NCBI GenBank assembly: GCA_964516325.1
Contig: CAZFAP010000006.1
Location: 1-62,333, forward strand
DNA: 62,333 nucleotides
Source: CAZFAP01 sp964516325
GTDB lineage: Bacteria; Auribacterota; JABMQX01
Direction: 5' to 3'
The notes under the pieces were generated by a model. It ran no database searches. It saw only the letters and a list, made by a program, of their open reading frames with translations, and was not told where the DNA came from. A program made the translations under genes and the position numbers. Positions 1 to 8,042 of the stretch are shown in pieces (the stretch's first letter is position 1; every line of letters starts with the position of its first letter).

Positions 1-392
1 TCCCCCATGGCGCCGTCAATTCTCCCCTTTGGGATCTGGATCGGCTGCACCCCGTCAGATGGGTCAACGTACCCCTCCGCTCCGAACCGGATTTTCCGAT
101 TGCGCGAGGCGTCAATCAGTCCCTGAATCCAGATGTCCACATCGAGACCTCCCACAATCAACACGTCCGCCTCTCTCAGTTTCATCACTTGGCTGGGGCG
201 CGGGTCGAAGAAGTGGAGGTCGTATTTTCCGGTCGAAATGGCATAAACACTGACTTTGTCGTCGCCGATCTGCGTAACGATGTCCGCCATGTCGAGGGTC
301 GAGGCGACAACGGTCAGTTTTTTTGCCGCAAAACTGGTCAGCGTTGTCGTCAGGGCGAGAGCCGCTGCGGCTGCTCGTATCAAAACTTTCAT
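1..392 (-). CDS. Zinc/manganese ABC transporter substrate-binding protein, N-terminal part
   Basis: The gene runs off the left edge; 130 codons are visible. It starts at an ATG preceded by a strong GGAGGTG ribosome site. Residues 1-23 form a signal peptide ending in SFAA, so the product is periplasmic or membrane-anchored. The mature start KKLTVVASTLDMADIV is typical of the ZnuA/TroA cluster A-I family. His60, in YDLHFFDPRPS, sits where the family has its first metal-ligand histidine, followed by the conserved LREADVLIVGGLDVDIW. In this family the protein binds Zn or Mn and delivers it to an inner-membrane ABC permease. It is 29 bases downstream of the His-rich outer-membrane barrel gene and probably co-transcribed. 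Permease and ATPase genes are presumably outside the window. Zn versus Mn cannot be decided from this fragment. Confidence 0.85.
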   Translation of the reverse strand, partial: MKVLIRAAAAALALTTTLTSFAAKKLTVVASTLDMADIVTQIGDDKVSVYAISTGKYDLHFFDPRPSQVMKLREADVLIVGGLDVDIWIQGLIDASRNRKIRFGAEGYVDPSDGVQPIQIPKGRIDGAMG

Positions 393-421
393 GGGTAATT
401 CACCTCCGGTTGAGCAGAATA

Positions 422-1852
422 TCAGTCTTCCAGCCGATGGGCGTGGGGACCAAGACCCCAAACGAATTGCAGCACGAGCGCATGTTCCCCGCCGTCCGCC
501 AGTTCGCTATAGCGATAGGTGGGCCTCAGGTACATGGAGTGGGTGAAGTAGTAACTCAGGAACGCTGACGCACTCCATTCGCTCTCGAGGTAATCGGGTT
601 CCCACCAATCGTAACGAACGCCGGTCTCCCAGTACTTGTCCAGGGTCAACTGAAGGAGCGAATAAAGCCCCCAGGCATCGGCATCATACTTCGCAATGTG
701 CATGTGCTCATGTTCATCTTCGAGTTCGTGCTCCTCGGCCAGTTCAAAATCGCCGAAGAAGAGCTCGTTCTGCCAGCGGATTTTCTTGTACGACTGAGGC
801 CAGCGATGGACCAGGGTCAGGTCCGCCCCATGAAGAACACTCTCACCGCCCTCGCCCCCGGCTAAGCTGTAGCCGGTCATCAGGTTGGTATCGTCGCTCA
901 GAGGGAAGTCAAGGCTGGCACGTGCGCTATACACGCGATCCCCCCAGTCCACGGGCCCTTGAAAGCCCAAAACGTTGTTTTCAACGCCGACGTGCTCATG
1001 TTCGTCGTCCTCCGCCTCGCCGAGTGCTCTCCCGTTCCAAACGCCTCCCTGTAATTTGAAGTAGACATCCCAGGGATTGGGGATCAGGGTGCTGACCTGA
1101 AAGCCGTCGTCGTACCAGGAATGATCCCCGAAAAGCCTGCGGAGGGGCAGAGGTGTGTCCGGAATGGCCCAGTGGTGGGGATGAATCGGGTTGAGCCTGC
1201 CGAAGTCCAGCAGTTTCCGGCCGACCTGGAGTTGGAAGTTGGCGGGCAAATCGAGAAAAGAGACGTACCCCTCTTCGATCTCGATATGAGTGTGTATGTG
1301 ACCGCCATCCTCCGGATGCTGACCGACGGCGCCGATGAAGTCGGCTCGAATCCCCGGCCAGAGGTAGCTCTGGATGGCGAGTTCGGCGTGCTCGAGCATG
1401 ATTTTCTCATCGAGGGGATTGGTTTCCGTGTCGGAAAGCAAGCCTTTCACGTCCACCACAAGGCTAATGTCCGGGTTCATCAACCCGCCGTAGGACCCGA
1501 CGGGTACCGCTTTGTGCCGTGGCGCCTCGGCTTCCTCGAGCCGTTCCACTCTGCCCGCCAGCCCCTCGACATCCTCTCTCCTCTCCAGTTCAACCACTTT
1601 GTCGTTAAGGGCTTGAATCTCTTTCTGCTTTTCTTCGACGGCTGCTTTCAGGGCTTCCTGCTCGGATACTCTCTGTTCCAGTGCCCTGATTCGCGCCTCG
1701 TAGGAAGCCTTCATTTGCTCGAATTCCCCCTTGAGGTTCTGAAGTTCTTGCTTCAAGTCCGCGCTTTGCTCCGCCGCACTGCCGCAGGCGAACACCGGCA
1801 GGATGAGCAGAGTCCAAAGGCGCAGGAAGAGGTTACGATTGGCGAAAAGCAT
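422..1852 (-). CDS. Outer-membrane beta-barrel protein with coiled coil and His-rich loops
   Basis: The start is set by GGAGG five bases upstream of the ATG at 1852; an ATG four codons earlier overlaps that ribosome site. The 476-residue product has a signal peptide of about 25 residues, a heptad-rich coiled coil at about 28-110, then an alternating hydrophobic/aromatic region typical of a porin-like beta-barrel. Three predicted loops are rich in His and acidic residues (GGHIHTHIEIEEG, DDEHEHVG, ELEDEHEHMH), and the C-terminus also carries His. The neighbour encodes a zinc/manganese-binding protein, so I infer metal capture or passage across the outer membrane. Similar His-loop barrels occur beside metal ABC transporters in many Gram-negatives. 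A general porin of the phosphate-selective O/P type is an alternative. I do not recognise a named family member. Confidence 0.7.
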   Translation of the reverse strand: MLFANRNLFLRLWTLLILPVFACGSAAEQSADLKQELQNLKGEFEQMKASYEARIRALEQRVSEQEALKAAVEEKQKEIQALNDKVVELERREDVEGLAGRVERLEEAEAPRHKAVPVGSYGGLMNPDISLVVDVKGLLSDTETNPLDEKIMLEHAELAIQSYLWPGIRADFIGAVGQHPEDGGHIHTHIEIEEGYVSFLDLPANFQLQVGRKLLDFGRLNPIHPHHWAIPDTPLPLRRLFGDHSWYDDGFQVSTLIPNPWDVYFKLQGGVWNGRALGEAEDDEHEHVGVENNVLGFQGPVDWGDRVYSARASLDFPLSDDTNLMTGYSLAGGEGGESVLHGADLTLVHRWPQSYKKIRWQNELFFGDFELAEEHELEDEHEHMHIAKYDADAWGLYSLLQLTLDKYWETGVRYDWWEPDYLESEWSASAFLSYYFTHSMYLRPTYRYSELADGGEHALVLQFVWGLGPHAHRLED

Positions 1853-1961
1853 GGAATCCTCCATTCCCTAAGTCCAGACAGGTTTCTCTTCGGGCCTCGT
1901 GGAATGGCAGCCCATCTACGCTTCGAGGCCGCGAGTGTGAAGAGAGGTCAGAGAGACTGTC

Positions 1962-2270
1962 TCAACTCCAATAGGAAGGGGGAGAGCGTATGGAGAGTAG
2001 CCCGATTGGGTGGGTGAAGAGCAGAAGGGACATTCCGACCATGAGCAAAGTCCCCACCAGTGCCACTCCGTTCGGAAGGACAACCTGGTGAACAAGAGAG
2101 AAAAAGGAGCTCTGGTGGAGGCACGCGGCGCAGTCCCTGTGATACTTCGCATCGTGATGGTTGTGAATCGGCCCCAGCAGCAGCAGCGCCGACAGGAGCG
2201 CAGCGATGGCAACCCACGACACAGAACGCACAAAACGGCGCCTATCTGCCCGCAGCTTCATCTTCAACAT
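1962..2270 (-). CDS. Small membrane protein with His/Cys motif, metal-locus associated
   Basis: The product is 102 residues. Two hydrophobic segments, about 18-34 and 66-85, flank a short polar region with clustered potential metal ligands: HNHHDAKYHRDCAACLHQ, holding five His and a CxxC-like CAAC. It is the first gene after a predicted promoter (2300-2329) and precedes the His-rich barrel and metal-binding protein genes in the same direction. I infer a role in metal handling or sensing in the same locus. The ATG at 2270 has an upstream GAGGT. Overlapping reading frames in this stretch lack membrane or motif character. No family name is recognised. The gene is likely real from composition, start context and position, but its function is unknown. 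Confidence 0.6.
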   Translation of the reverse strand: MLKMKLRADRRRFVRSVSWVAIAALLSALLLLGPIHNHHDAKYHRDCAACLHQSSFFSLVHQVVLPNGVALVGTLLMVGMSLLLFTHPIGLLSIRSPPSYWS

Positions 2271-2299
2271 GGCTACCTCTTACCCTTCGATCATCTTAT

Positions 2300-2329
2300 A
2301 GTGTACACGGCGCCTCCCTCTTCTGTCAA
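2300..2329 (-). promoter_or_regulatory. Predicted sigma-70 promoter of the metal-uptake locus
   Basis: On the minus strand TTGACA (2324-2329) is followed after 18 bases by TACACT (2300-2305). It lies 30 bases upstream of the small membrane protein start. A Zur- or Fur-type operator would be expected near here, but I could not identify one confidently. Confidence 0.5.
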
Positions 2330-2386
2330 TACCAGCCGGACGCATCCGCCCGGGCTGGCGCGCGCTGGCCGCCTTGCATGGGGATA

Positions 2387-2415
2387 TTGAAGGGCGCGTG
2401 CCCCCGTGCTATATG
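2387..2415 (+). promoter_or_regulatory. Predicted sigma-70 promoter for the metallophosphoesterase gene
   Basis: TTGAAG (2387-2392), a 17-base spacer and TATATG (2410-2415) lie about 93 bases upstream of the ATG at 2508. It diverges from the metal-locus promoter at 2300-2329. Confidence 0.5.
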
Positions 2416-2507
2416 TTAGAAGTGGTTACCTCGGTGAGGGGATGAGACATGCCCCGTGCAATGGAGAGTTTGGGAAAGAGACTGCGAAGAGTACCAAAGC
2501 GGGACGC

Positions 2508-3272
2508 ATGAAAATTCTGGCTTTGTCCGACGTGCATGGCGGGATGGAGAGGTTGCAGAGAGTGCGAGATGCGCTTTCCCCCGCCCCGGAGGTGATTGTT
2601 TTCACCGGCGACATTGTGAGAGGAAAAGCGCGCGGGGACGAGTGGCTCGAAGCGAAAGCACGGGGTCGCGATGCAAACCGCGATAAGGAAACGATCAAAC
2701 GGGAAGAACAGGAGGACCTCTCGTTGTACCACGGGTTTTTCGAGATTCTTCGGGACTGGGGCATACCGACCTTTTTCGTTCCGGGAAACATGGATGCGCC
2801 GAAGCGGAGGTATTTCGAGGCGGTCTTGCGAAGTTGTTCGGGCGGTGGTAACATGAAATGTGTGCATGGAGTTCCGGCGTTCTCGCACGGTTTCCTCGTG
2901 TCGGGCGTTGGAGGGGAAATCACGGAGGATGACGACGAAGACTTCTTTGTGCTCCAGGTTCCGAGGTGGGAGGTGGAGCATTGTGTGAGCTTTCTGCCCG
3001 ATTTTCGGGAGCGGAAGATTCTCCTGTTCCATACGCCGCCTGTGGGCACGCTCGACCTGGACAAGGGAAACCACAAGGGAAGCCGTGTAGTTAACGAAAT
3101 TATGGAGAGATACAAGCCCTGGCTGGCTTTCTGCGGGCATGCTCACAATAGCCGGGGAAAAGAGAAGATGAGCGAGACGGTGGCGATAAATCCGGGATCG
3201 CTCAAAGCGGGGAATTACGCTTTGGTTGATTCCGAAACGAGAGAAGTTGAGTTTCGGAATGTGACGGGCTGA
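2508..3272 (+). CDS. Calcineurin-like metallophosphoesterase
   Basis: The 254-residue product has the metallophosphoesterase motifs in order: SDVHG near residue 7, TGD at about 37, GNMDAPKR at about 94, a HTPP block and CGHAHNSRG near the C-terminus. These supply the two-metal centre of the family. No signal peptide or membrane segment is seen, so it is probably cytoplasmic. The start is the ATG directly before KILALSDVHG; upstream in-frame codons do not look like part of the fold. Substrate is unknown. Members of this single-domain group hydrolyse phosphomonoesters, phosphodiesters or nucleotides. The downstream UVR-motif gene follows in the same direction after about 70 bases and may share its transcript. 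Confidence 0.85.
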   Translation: MKILALSDVHGGMERLQRVRDALSPAPEVIVFTGDIVRGKARGDEWLEAKARGRDANRDKETIKREEQEDLSLYHGFFEILRDWGIPTFFVPGNMDAPKRRYFEAVLRSCSGGGNMKCVHGVPAFSHGFLVSGVGGEITEDDDEDFFVLQVPRWEVEHCVSFLPDFRERKILLFHTPPVGTLDLDKGNHKGSRVVNEIMERYKPWLAFCGHAHNSRGKEKMSETVAINPGSLKAGNYALVDSETREVEFRNVTG

Positions 3273-3343
3273 GGGAGGGAACCGGTGGGACCGGGTGTTG
3301 AGCAGTACCGCGAATTCGGCTGAAAGCGAGGCTCTTTGTGGTT

Positions 3344-4093
3344 ATGAGCGACGACATAAGCAGAATTCTCAACGAATGGGAATACGAACCCTTCAGTCAC
3401 GTCCGGAAAATCGTCGGCGACGACGGCAGGGAGAAAATCCAGGTGAGGGTCGAGCTGGGGATTCTCCAGATGGACGTGGATGGCAGGCCCGACGGGAAAA
3501 GGCCCTACGGTATGGAGTCCCTCCTCGACTACTACGAATCTCAACTCCACAACCACATTTCCGAGCACGGCAGCGATGAAGGATTTGAACTCGACGGCGA
3601 AGCATGCGAGGCGCTCCGGGGCGAGGGGCTACTGTACTATCACCGCTACGTCCTGTTCTTCGAGCTTGGCGATTACGAACGCACGGTCAGGGACACGGAC
3701 CGGAACACCCGGCTTTTCGACTTCGTTTGGAGGCATGCGAAAGACAAGAAGAGTGCGCTGTCGCTCGAACAGTACAGACCCTACATCATCAGGATGAACG
3801 CTTCCGCACGGGCGCTGAGAGAGGCTCAGCTCCAGAATTTCGACTCTGCCATCTGGCACGTCCAGGACGCCATGGAGAAAATTGAAAAGCTCCCTCCCAT
3901 GGACAACCCCACCTTCCTGTTTGAGAAGAATCGCTCCCTCTCCGTTCTTGCGGCAATGCTCAAGGAGCTTCAAGCCAAGAAGCCCCCTTCCAAAACGGAC
4001 ATCCTCAAGAGAGAGCTAAGAAGAGCCGTCGGCGAGGAGAGATTTGAGGACGCTGCCAGGCTTCGCGACGAGATCCAGAAGCTGGGGGAGTAA
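3344..4093 (+). CDS. Hypothetical protein with C-terminal UVR (UvrB/UvrC) motif
   Basis: The 249-residue soluble protein has no signal peptide. Residues 1-90 are acidic and aromatic, the middle is helical (LLYYHRYVLFFELGDYERTVRD, TPR-like in feel), and the last 30 residues (ending AVGEERFEDAARLRDEIQKL) match the UVR helix-loop-helix. That motif mediates UvrB-UvrC contact and occurs in other proteins such as McsA. A GTG two codons upstream is an alternative start. The UVR motif suggests binding to a partner protein, but nothing shows a DNA-repair role. It stands between a phosphoesterase and a convergent fumarase gene. Proteins of this layout are usually annotated only by the UVR domain. Confidence 0.75.
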   Translation: MSDDISRILNEWEYEPFSHVRKIVGDDGREKIQVRVELGILQMDVDGRPDGKRPYGMESLLDYYESQLHNHISEHGSDEGFELDGEACEALRGEGLLYYHRYVLFFELGDYERTVRDTDRNTRLFDFVWRHAKDKKSALSLEQYRPYIIRMNASARALREAQLQNFDSAIWHVQDAMEKIEKLPPMDNPTFLFEKNRSLSVLAAMLKELQAKKPPSKTDILKRELRRAVGEERFEDAARLRDEIQKLGE

Positions 4094-4112
4094 CAGCGCA
4101 GCGGAAAAGGGG

Positions 4113-4691
4113 TCATCCGGAGACGAATTTCTCGAAGGCGGCGCGGGATTTGTCCAGCACCTCGTCGTGGATGCTTCCGCCGTGCGAGTCCATGGTCACC
4201 ACGACGGGGAAGTCCTCGACCCGGATTACCCACATCGCCTCCGGCACTCCAAATTCCTCCAGCATGTACACGTTCTCGACTTCTTTCACCGCGTCGGCGA
4301 GGACCGTCCCCAGGCCCCCCGTGGCGCTGAAATAGACCGCCCCGTACCGCTGCAATGCTTCGCGGGTCTTAGGTCCCATTCCCCCTTTTCCTATGATTCC
4401 CATCACCTTGTAGAAGGCGATGACCTCCCCCTGGTATGGTTCCTCACGAGCGCTCGTGGTTGGTCCCGCGGCGACGAATTCATAGTTTCCATCAACTTCT
4501 CTGACGACGGGACCGCAATGATAGATAACGGAGCCGTTCAATATCTCGCTCAAGAACGCTGGTTTCTTCTCCACCATATACTTGTGGGCCATATCTCTTG
4601 CGGTCATCATGCGCCCGGACAAAAGGACCTCGTCGCCCACCCTGAGTTCTCGAATCTCGTCCTCTGAGACGGGAAGATGGATTCTAATCAT
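4113..4691 (-). CDS. Fumarate hydratase class I, beta subunit
   Basis: This 192-residue protein corresponds to the C-terminal domain of iron-sulfur class I fumarases. Diagnostic segments are LLSGRMMTARDMAHK, IYHCGPVV, AAGPTTSAREEPY, GIIGKGGMG and YFSATGGLGTVLA. It pairs with the alpha subunit to interconvert fumarate and malate in the TCA cycle. Its start overlaps the alpha-subunit stop by eight bases, a translational-coupling arrangement. Split alpha/beta fumarases are common in anaerobes and thermophiles. The related L-tartrate dehydratase TtdB is the main alternative, and sequence alone does not exclude it. Confidence 0.92.
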   Translation of the reverse strand: MIRIHLPVSEDEIRELRVGDEVLLSGRMMTARDMAHKYMVEKKPAFLSEILNGSVIYHCGPVVREVDGNYEFVAAGPTTSAREEPYQGEVIAFYKVMGIIGKGGMGPKTREALQRYGAVYFSATGGLGTVLADAVKEVENVYMLEEFGVPEAMWVIRVEDFPVVVTMDSHGGSIHDEVLDKSRAAFEKFVSG

Positions 4692-5544
4692 AGAGAGCTT
4701 TGCCTCCCGTCAACGTCATTGACCGCCGACGATACGCCCAGCACATGTAAGAAACCGACACGAAATACGACGCTGGAACGCGATTCGCGATGCCGATTTT
4801 CACTCCCAGAACCGTGCTCCTGCCGCCCAGTCCCATGGGACCTATCCCCAGGGAGTTCAGTTTGTGAACCAGCCTCTCTTCCATTTCTCGGAGGGTCGGT
4901 TCCGGGTTGCTGTCATCCAGGCGACGGAAAAACTGCTCCTTGGAGAGAATGTACGACGACCCTCGATCCCCGCCGATTCCGACACCGATAATCCCCGGCG
5001 CGCACCCCTTTCCCTGAGCCTGGAATACCGCGTCAATCACGCATTTCTCGACGCCGCGCATGTCCCTTCCAGCCGAGAGAGAATCATCCGGCAGACTGTA
5101 CTGGGCGCCGACATTCTCGCTGCCGCCGCCCTTGAGCATCAGGCGAAACCGAATGGACTTTCTCCCCCATTCGTGGAAATGGATGGAGGGATGTCCGATC
5201 CCGACGTTATTCCCGGTGTTTTTCCCGGTCAGTATCTCGACCGAGTTGGGACGGAGGTAGTTTCTGCGAGTGGCTTCTTTTACGGCGGCGAGGATGGCGG
5301 CGCGCAGGGGCGCGGTGCGCGCGCCGGCGGGATAGTCAACGTAGAGAATAACCGTGCCCGTGTCCTGGCAGACCGGGAGAGACTTTTCCCTCGAAAGCTC
5401 TACGTTCTTGAGAATCTGGTCCAGGACGCTCCGCGCCATGGACCCCGCTTCTTCCATCCGGCGAGCTTTTGTTATGGCATCAACAACGTCCTCCGAAATG
5501 TCAGTGGAAGTTCGCCTGACCAACTCGACGAGGTACTTCATCAT
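4684..5544 (-). CDS. Fumarate hydratase class I, alpha subunit
   Basis: The 286-residue catalytic subunit carries the family cysteines, including the LPVCQDTGT motif near residue 60 that helps bind the 4Fe-4S cluster, plus GIGVGIGGDRGSS and SLGIGPMGLGGRSTVLG. It is first in a two-gene leftward operon with the beta subunit and has a well-spaced promoter upstream (5622-5650). A GGAG site lies upstream of the ATG but rather far. It is expected in the cytoplasm and oxygen-sensitive, like other class I fumarases. TtdA is a less likely alternative. Confidence 0.93.
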   Translation of the reverse strand: MMKYLVELVRRTSTDISEDVVDAITKARRMEEAGSMARSVLDQILKNVELSREKSLPVCQDTGTVILYVDYPAGARTAPLRAAILAAVKEATRRNYLRPNSVEILTGKNTGNNVGIGHPSIHFHEWGRKSIRFRLMLKGGGSENVGAQYSLPDDSLSAGRDMRGVEKCVIDAVFQAQGKGCAPGIIGVGIGGDRGSSYILSKEQFFRRLDDSNPEPTLREMEERLVHKLNSLGIGPMGLGGRSTVLGVKIGIANRVPASYFVSVSYMCWAYRRRSMTLTGGKALYD

Positions 5545-5621
5545 GGCGAGGAATTCGCTCCTTCAACTTCATCCCACTTTCAATGAACAGACACCACCCC
5601 TTTTGAATCGGAGCGTCGCCA

Positions 5622-5650
5622 AGTCTATGCCCAATGCCATTCCGTGTCAA
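5622..5650 (-). promoter_or_regulatory. Predicted promoter of the fumarase operon
   Basis: On the minus strand TTGACA (5645-5650), a 17-base spacer and TAGACT (5622-5627) lie about 78 bases upstream of the alpha-subunit ATG. Confidence 0.6.
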
Positions 5651-5695
5651 CTCCAATGTGATTCCCGCCATGAGCCCTCAATTCTTGGGAGATTG

Positions 5696-5722
5696 ACCGC
5701 AGAGAACGCAGAGCGCGCAGAG
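5696..5722 (+). repeat. ACCGCAGAG-family intergenic repeat
   Basis: The unit reads ACCGCAGAG, AACGCAGAG, CGCGCAGAG, that is, three 9-base near-repeats ending in GCAGAG. Related copies occur at 42434-42461 and, inverted, at 42551-42578. Confidence 0.6.
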
Positions 5723-6113
5723 TCAGGGAGGCACTATGACCTAAACCCAGAACGGTGCGCGGCGCCATGGACGACTTCTCGGTTCTCGACGTGCTCTGCG
5801 ACTTCCTGCCCGATGTTCATCCGAAAAACGGGTGTGGCCACATTTGAGTGGTCGGTTGTGCCCGCGCATTGGCGTTTGCGGGGGAATGGCGGACAGGGGT
5901 AACGCCGCCCCGCGTTCCGCGGGGCAGTCCCGCGGTTGCGACGGAAGAAGTCAAAGCGGCCGGCAAGATGCCCCCATACAGCCGGCAGGATGCCGGCGGT
6001 ACGGCGACTTCACCTAGCGACTCCGCGGCTGCGCCGCCATGACCGTGCGACATGGCCAGCCCCACTGAGACGCAATGAGACCCACTGGAATACAGCCACA
6101 CCCGGAAAAACGG

Positions 6114-6141
6114 TTGACTTTCCGTCGCTGTTTGATAAGTT
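6114..6141 (+). promoter_or_regulatory. Predicted promoter upstream of hisA
   Basis: TTGACT (6114-6119) and TAAGTT (6136-6141) are separated by 16 bases. The site lies about 90 bases upstream of the hisA ATG. The -10 is weak and a GATAAG hexamer overlaps it. Confidence 0.4.
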
Positions 6142-6231
6142 GCAGTTGGATGGAAGAGAATCTCGTCATGGCGTATGAGAATCCGAGTTCCCCTGCCAGC
6201 GGAACGACAGGCGGGCCGACGTGAGGCGCTG

Positions 6232-6957
6232 ATGCTGGTAATTCCTGCGATAGATTTGATGGAGGGCAAATGCGTTCGGCTCCTGAGAGGGAAGGCCGAG
6301 ACGAAGGTTGTGTATTCCGACGATCCGGTCGCGGTTGCCAGGAAATGGGAATCCCTCGGAGCGGAATTCCTGCATCTCGTTGACCTCGACGGCGCCATCA
6401 CAGGGAGAATCTCGAATCTCCGCCACATCCAGGAAATCGTGAGGTCTGTGGTCACCCGTACGGAGTTCGGCGGAGGCGTGAGAGGCATGGACCAGATTTC
6501 GGCGGTCTTGGAGTCGGGCGTGGACCGCGTAGTTTTGGGGACAAAAGCGTGTCAGAAAGATTTTCTCGCGGACACCCTCTCGTGGTTTGGGGAGAGAATT
6601 GCCGTCGGGATTGACGCCAGGGATGGGATGGTCGCCATCGAGGGCTGGACGCGCTCGACGAATCTGCCAGCGGTTGACCTCGCACGGCAGGTCGAGCAGA
6701 TGGGCGCAAAGACCGTCATCTTCACCGATATTTCCGTTGACGGAACACTGGAAGGGCCGAATCTGGCGAGCATCGAGGCTCTGGCAAAAGCGGTTCACAT
6801 GGATATAATCGCCTCGGGCGGCGTGAGCTCCCTTGACGATATTCGGAAGCTCAAGGCGCTGGAAAAGGACGGCGTCATCGGCGTCATCGTCGGGAAGGCA
6901 TTGTACGAGGGGAAGATTGACCTTTCAGAGGCCGTCAAGATTGGGAAGGGGGAATAA
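6232..6957 (+). CDS. hisA: HisA, ProFAR isomerase
   Basis: The 241-residue TIM barrel catalyses the fourth step of histidine biosynthesis, isomerising ProFAR to PRFAR. The N-terminus IPAIDLMEGKCVRLLRG has the catalytic Asp8, TEFGGGVRG forms a phosphate-binding loop, and FTDISVDGTLEGPN carries the second catalytic Asp. The C-terminal phosphate loops IIASGGVSSLDDI and GVIVGKALYEG are complete. The ATG at 6232 has a GAGG six bases upstream, and upstream in-frame codons are not conserved in character. hisI follows after about 100 bases. hisF, usually between these two genes, is not in the window. Confidence 0.96.
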   Translation: MLVIPAIDLMEGKCVRLLRGKAETKVVYSDDPVAVARKWESLGAEFLHLVDLDGAITGRISNLRHIQEIVRSVVTRTEFGGGVRGMDQISAVLESGVDRVVLGTKACQKDFLADTLSWFGERIAVGIDARDGMVAIEGWTRSTNLPAVDLARQVEQMGAKTVIFTDISVDGTLEGPNLASIEALAKAVHMDIIASGGVSSLDDIRKLKALEKDGVIGVIVGKALYEGKIDLSEAVKIGKGE

Positions 6958-7058
6958 CAGATTCCGCAATCGGGCGAAATCTGCCCCATCCGTTACGAAG
7001 CGGCAGGATTGATGCCACTGAACAACTGAACGCGTCGGCGGAGAAATCGAGGATTGAA

Positions 7059-7421
7059 ATGGCGCTCTCGGACGAACTGAAATTCGATGCAAATGGGCTT
7101 ATTCCTGTGATCGTCCAGGATTATCGCACCGGGAAAGTCCTGATGCTCGGTTACATGAACAGAGAGGGAGTGGAGGAAACCCTTCGGATCAACCGTCCGG
7201 TCTTCTGGAGCCGAAGCAGGCAGACCCGATGGGTCAAGGGGGAGACTTCCGGACACACGCAGGAGATGAAGGAGTTTCTGTACGACTGCGACGCGGATGC
7301 GCTTCTGATCAAGGTCGAGCAGAGGGGGCCTGTGTGCCATACAAATTACGCGTCCTGTTTTTATCGAAGAGTTTTCCCCGACGGAAGCGAGGAAATCGTC
7401 GAGGAGAAGCTCGAAGATTAG
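7059..7421 (+). CDS. hisI: HisI, phosphoribosyl-AMP cyclohydrolase
   Basis: The 120-residue enzyme opens the adenine ring of phosphoribosyl-AMP in histidine biosynthesis. Hallmarks are MLGYMNREGVEET, FWSRSRQTRWVKGETSGH, the Asp-rich metal site DCDADALLIKVEQ and the zinc cysteines in GPVCHTNYASCF. It is the single-domain form without a fused HisE pyrophosphohydrolase, which must be encoded elsewhere. It follows hisA in the same direction. The next gene, dtd, comes after a 183-base gap containing a dispersed repeat, so the transcript may not continue smoothly. Confidence 0.96.
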   Translation: MALSDELKFDANGLIPVIVQDYRTGKVLMLGYMNREGVEETLRINRPVFWSRSRQTRWVKGETSGHTQEMKEFLYDCDADALLIKVEQRGPVCHTNYASCFYRRVFPDGSEEIVEEKLED

Positions 7422-7500
7422 GGGCGCTGCGATGCCCCAAAAGCAGCATGCGAATTGGACATGATACCAGGATTGAATGGGTGCCCCCTTGGATGGAATC

Positions 7501-7590
7501 TTGTACATCCCGCAAATCCCGTCCAGGAAGAAATCCCGACCGGATGACAGGATAGACCGGATAATCCTGAATATCCTGTAGTCCTGTCGG
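7501..7590 (+). repeat. Dispersed intergenic repeat, family B, copy 1
   Basis: The stretch is made of variants of ATCCTGTA, ATCCCGTC and GGATGACAGGAT in both orientations. The same vocabulary recurs at 15815-15920, including a shared TGTACATCCCG followed by ATCCCGTC, which suggests a common repeat family. Confidence 0.5.
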
Positions 7591-7604
7591 AATGGAGGAA
7601 GAGG

Positions 7605-8042
7605 TTGAGAGCCGTTGTTCAGAGAGTCAGCTCCGCGTCCGTTACGGTTGACGGGCAAATCACCGGCCAAATCGGCTTTGGCATGGTGCTTCTCCTCGGC
7701 GTCACCCATACCGACACGGAAGACCACGCCGAGCGTATGGCGGAAAAATTGGCCTTCCTGCGCTTTTTCCAGGACGATGCCGGAAAGATGAACCTTTCCT
7801 GTCTCGACGTCGCCGGAGAGGTTCTGGTCGTCTCGCAATTCACTCTCTACGGCGATTGCCGAAAGGGCCGCAGACCGAGCTACACCGACGCCGCCGACCC
7901 ACAGAAAGCCGAGCGCCTGTACGAGTATTTCATCGAGAAAATGAAGGGCTACGGGCTTACGGTCGCCAGCGGCATCTTCGGAGCAATGATGAAGGTCTCG
8001 TTGGTGAACGAAGGCCCGGTGACGTTGATTGTAGATGTGTAG
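7605..8042 (+). CDS. dtd: D-aminoacyl-tRNA deacylase
   Basis: The 145-residue protein removes D-amino acids mischarged on tRNA. It matches DTD from MRAVVQRVSSASVTV through SQFTLYGDCRKGRRPSYT to the C-terminal NEGPVT signature; the SQFTLY and GPVT motifs build the chiral-proofreading pocket. Translation begins at TTG, with GGAGG placed seven bases upstream; the ATG at 7592 is out of frame. The stop overlaps the ATG of the downstream exported protein, so the two are probably coupled. Confidence 0.95.
   Translation: MRAVVQRVSSASVTVDGQITGQIGFGMVLLLGVTHTDTEDHAERMAEKLAFLRFFQDDAGKMNLSCLDVAGEVLVVSQFTLYGDCRKGRRPSYTDAADPQKAERLYEYFIEKMKGYGLTVASGIFGAMMKVSLVNEGPVTLIVDV

Larger units (their letters stand above)
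5545..6231. other. Intergenic region, 687 bases, repeats and divergent promoters
   Basis: No convincing gene lies here. The stretch holds the leftward fumarase promoter, an ACCGCAGAG-type repeat at 5696-5722, a pair of GCCGGCARGATGCC units at 5959-5972 and 5981-5994, and the rightward hisA promoter at 6114-6141. Open frames across it are low-complexity and Arg/Pro-rich, without domain signatures. Confidence 0.6.

Noticed and set aside
1121..2017. A 298-codon plus-strand frame opposite the outer-membrane barrel
   Set aside because: Mirror of the barrel's codon pattern. The minus-strand frame has a signal peptide, coiled coil and ribosome site.
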